Part shown: positions 5,484-5,963 of the stretch, in pieces
How positions within the stretch are numbered: the first letter of the stretch is position 1
How the letters are laid out: each line of letters starts with the position of its first letter
NCBI GenBank assembly: GCA_009843585.1
Contig: VYDC01000047.1
Coordinates: forward strand, 1-5,963
Source of the DNA: Chloroflexota bacterium
GTDB lineage: Bacteria; Chloroflexota; Dehalococcoidia; UBA2979
DNA: 5,963 nucleotides
Direction: 5' to 3'
The notes under the pieces: model-generated
What the model saw: only the letters and a program-made list of their open reading frames with translations
Database searches by the model: none
What the model was told of the DNA's origin: nothing
Made by a program: the position numbers and the translations under genes

Positions 5484-5963
5484 GTGACGTTCGTCATCAC
5501 GCAGCCCTGCATCGACACGATGGACCAGTCCTGCGTCGAGGTCTGTCCCGTCGACTGCATCCACTTCGAAGAGGGCCCGGACCGCATGCTCTACATCAGC
5601 CCGGTCGAGTGCATCGACTGCGGCGCCTGCCAGCCGGCCTGCCCGGTCACGGCGATCTTCCCGGAGGACGAGGTCCCCCCCGACCAGGCCTTCTTCACCG
5701 AGATCAACTCGCTCTGGTTCGACGACCCCGCCGCCGCGCGCGCGAAGGTGCCCGCCGGGGACGGCGCCGCCGCCCCCGCCGAGCCGGCCGAGGCCGCTCC
5801 GGCCGCCGCGGCCGCAGCCGCGCCCGACGAGGCTCAGGCGGCCGCGGAGGAGCCCCCCGCGGAGCCGGTGGAGGAGGCGGAGGAGGACGTCGTGCCCGCG
5901 GCGCCGCTGCCGGCCGCGGCCGTGCAGGTCCCGCCGCCCGCGCCGCGCCCCGCCCCGGCGCTC
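5484..5963 (+). CDS. fdxA: Seven-iron (3Fe-4S/4Fe-4S) ferredoxin with long Ala/Pro/Glu-rich C-terminal extension (3' end outside window)
   Basis: The frame opens with GTG and runs 160 codons to the window edge without a stop. Residues 1-80 are a bacterial seven-iron ferredoxin like mycobacterial FdxA and Azotobacter FdI. Cys9, Cys17 and Cys53 should bind the 3Fe-4S cluster; Cys21, Cys43, Cys46 and Cys49 should bind the 4Fe-4S cluster. The second motif reads CIDCGACQPACP at 43-54. Cys25 matches the free cysteine near the 4Fe-4S cluster of FdI. TEINSLWF at 72-79 is the usual family end region. It is a cytosolic one-electron carrier for reductases, oxygenases or P450s. From about residue 88 the protein becomes Ala/Pro/Glu-rich for over 70 residues, unlike the roughly 105-residue norm. 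This could be a disordered tail, or a linker to a further domain as in FprB-type ferredoxin-reductase fusions. The gene symbol applies to the ferredoxin part only. Confidence 0.9.
   Translation, partial: MTFVITQPCIDTMDQSCVEVCPVDCIHFEEGPDRMLYISPVECIDCGACQPACPVTAIFPEDEVPPDQAFFTEINSLWFDDPAAARAKVPAGDGAAAPAEPAEAAPAAAAAAAPDEAQAAAEEPPAEPVEEAEEDVVPAAPLPAAAVQVPPPAPRPAPAL

Noticed and set aside
5751..5963. Ala/Pro/Glu codon-rich stretch as a DNA repeat or non-coding region.
   Set aside because: The ferredoxin frame stays open throughout and has no exact tandem unit, so low-complexity protein coding explains it better.

Overview
The DNA is very G+C-rich (by eye well above 65%), and its third codon positions are almost all G or C. 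Together with GTG starts, tightly packed genes and a mycobacterial-type seven-iron ferredoxin, this suggests a high-GC bacterium, most likely an actinomycetote, possibly a deep-branching soil or metagenomic lineage. The taxonomic call is an inference; no rRNA or marker gene is present.

Layout. Positions 1-39 are the last codons of an upstream gene that looks like an FKBP-type prolyl isomerase. A CrcB/Fluc fluoride channel (126-494) follows. Next comes a forward three-gene cluster: a double-hotdog MaoC-like dehydratase (574-1494), an alpha/beta hydrolase with an intact nucleophile elbow (1521-2420) and an SDR oxidoreductase (2425-3222). The gaps are 26 and 4 nt, so it is very probably one operon. 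It meets a reverse-strand LuxA-like flavin-dependent oxidoreductase (3260-4369) tail to tail. That gene is transcribed away from a second alpha/beta-hydrolase-fold gene (4546-5391). The 176-nt divergent region between them carries two back-to-back candidate promoters around a perfect 14-bp palindrome. The window ends inside a seven-iron ferredoxin gene (5484 to beyond 5963) with its own promoter and a strong ribosome-binding site.

How the genes may work together. Hydratase, hydrolase, SDR and luciferase-like monooxygenase are the usual parts of catabolic clusters that oxidise and cleave alicyclic, terpenoid-like or acyl-CoA substrates. The ferredoxin could carry electrons, but it has its own promoter and may be general housekeeping. 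No substrate can be read from the sequence.

Points most worth a second look: the second hydrolase-fold protein appears to have lost all three catalytic-triad residues (Trp, Ser and Trp at the expected Ser, acid and His sites). The MaoC-like protein lacks the usual Asp of the hydratase-2 motif. The SDR departs from two cofactor-site motifs. The ferredoxin continues into a long Ala/Pro/Glu-rich segment that may link to another domain beyond the window. I see no CRISPR array, mobile element, tRNA, rRNA or clear riboswitch.
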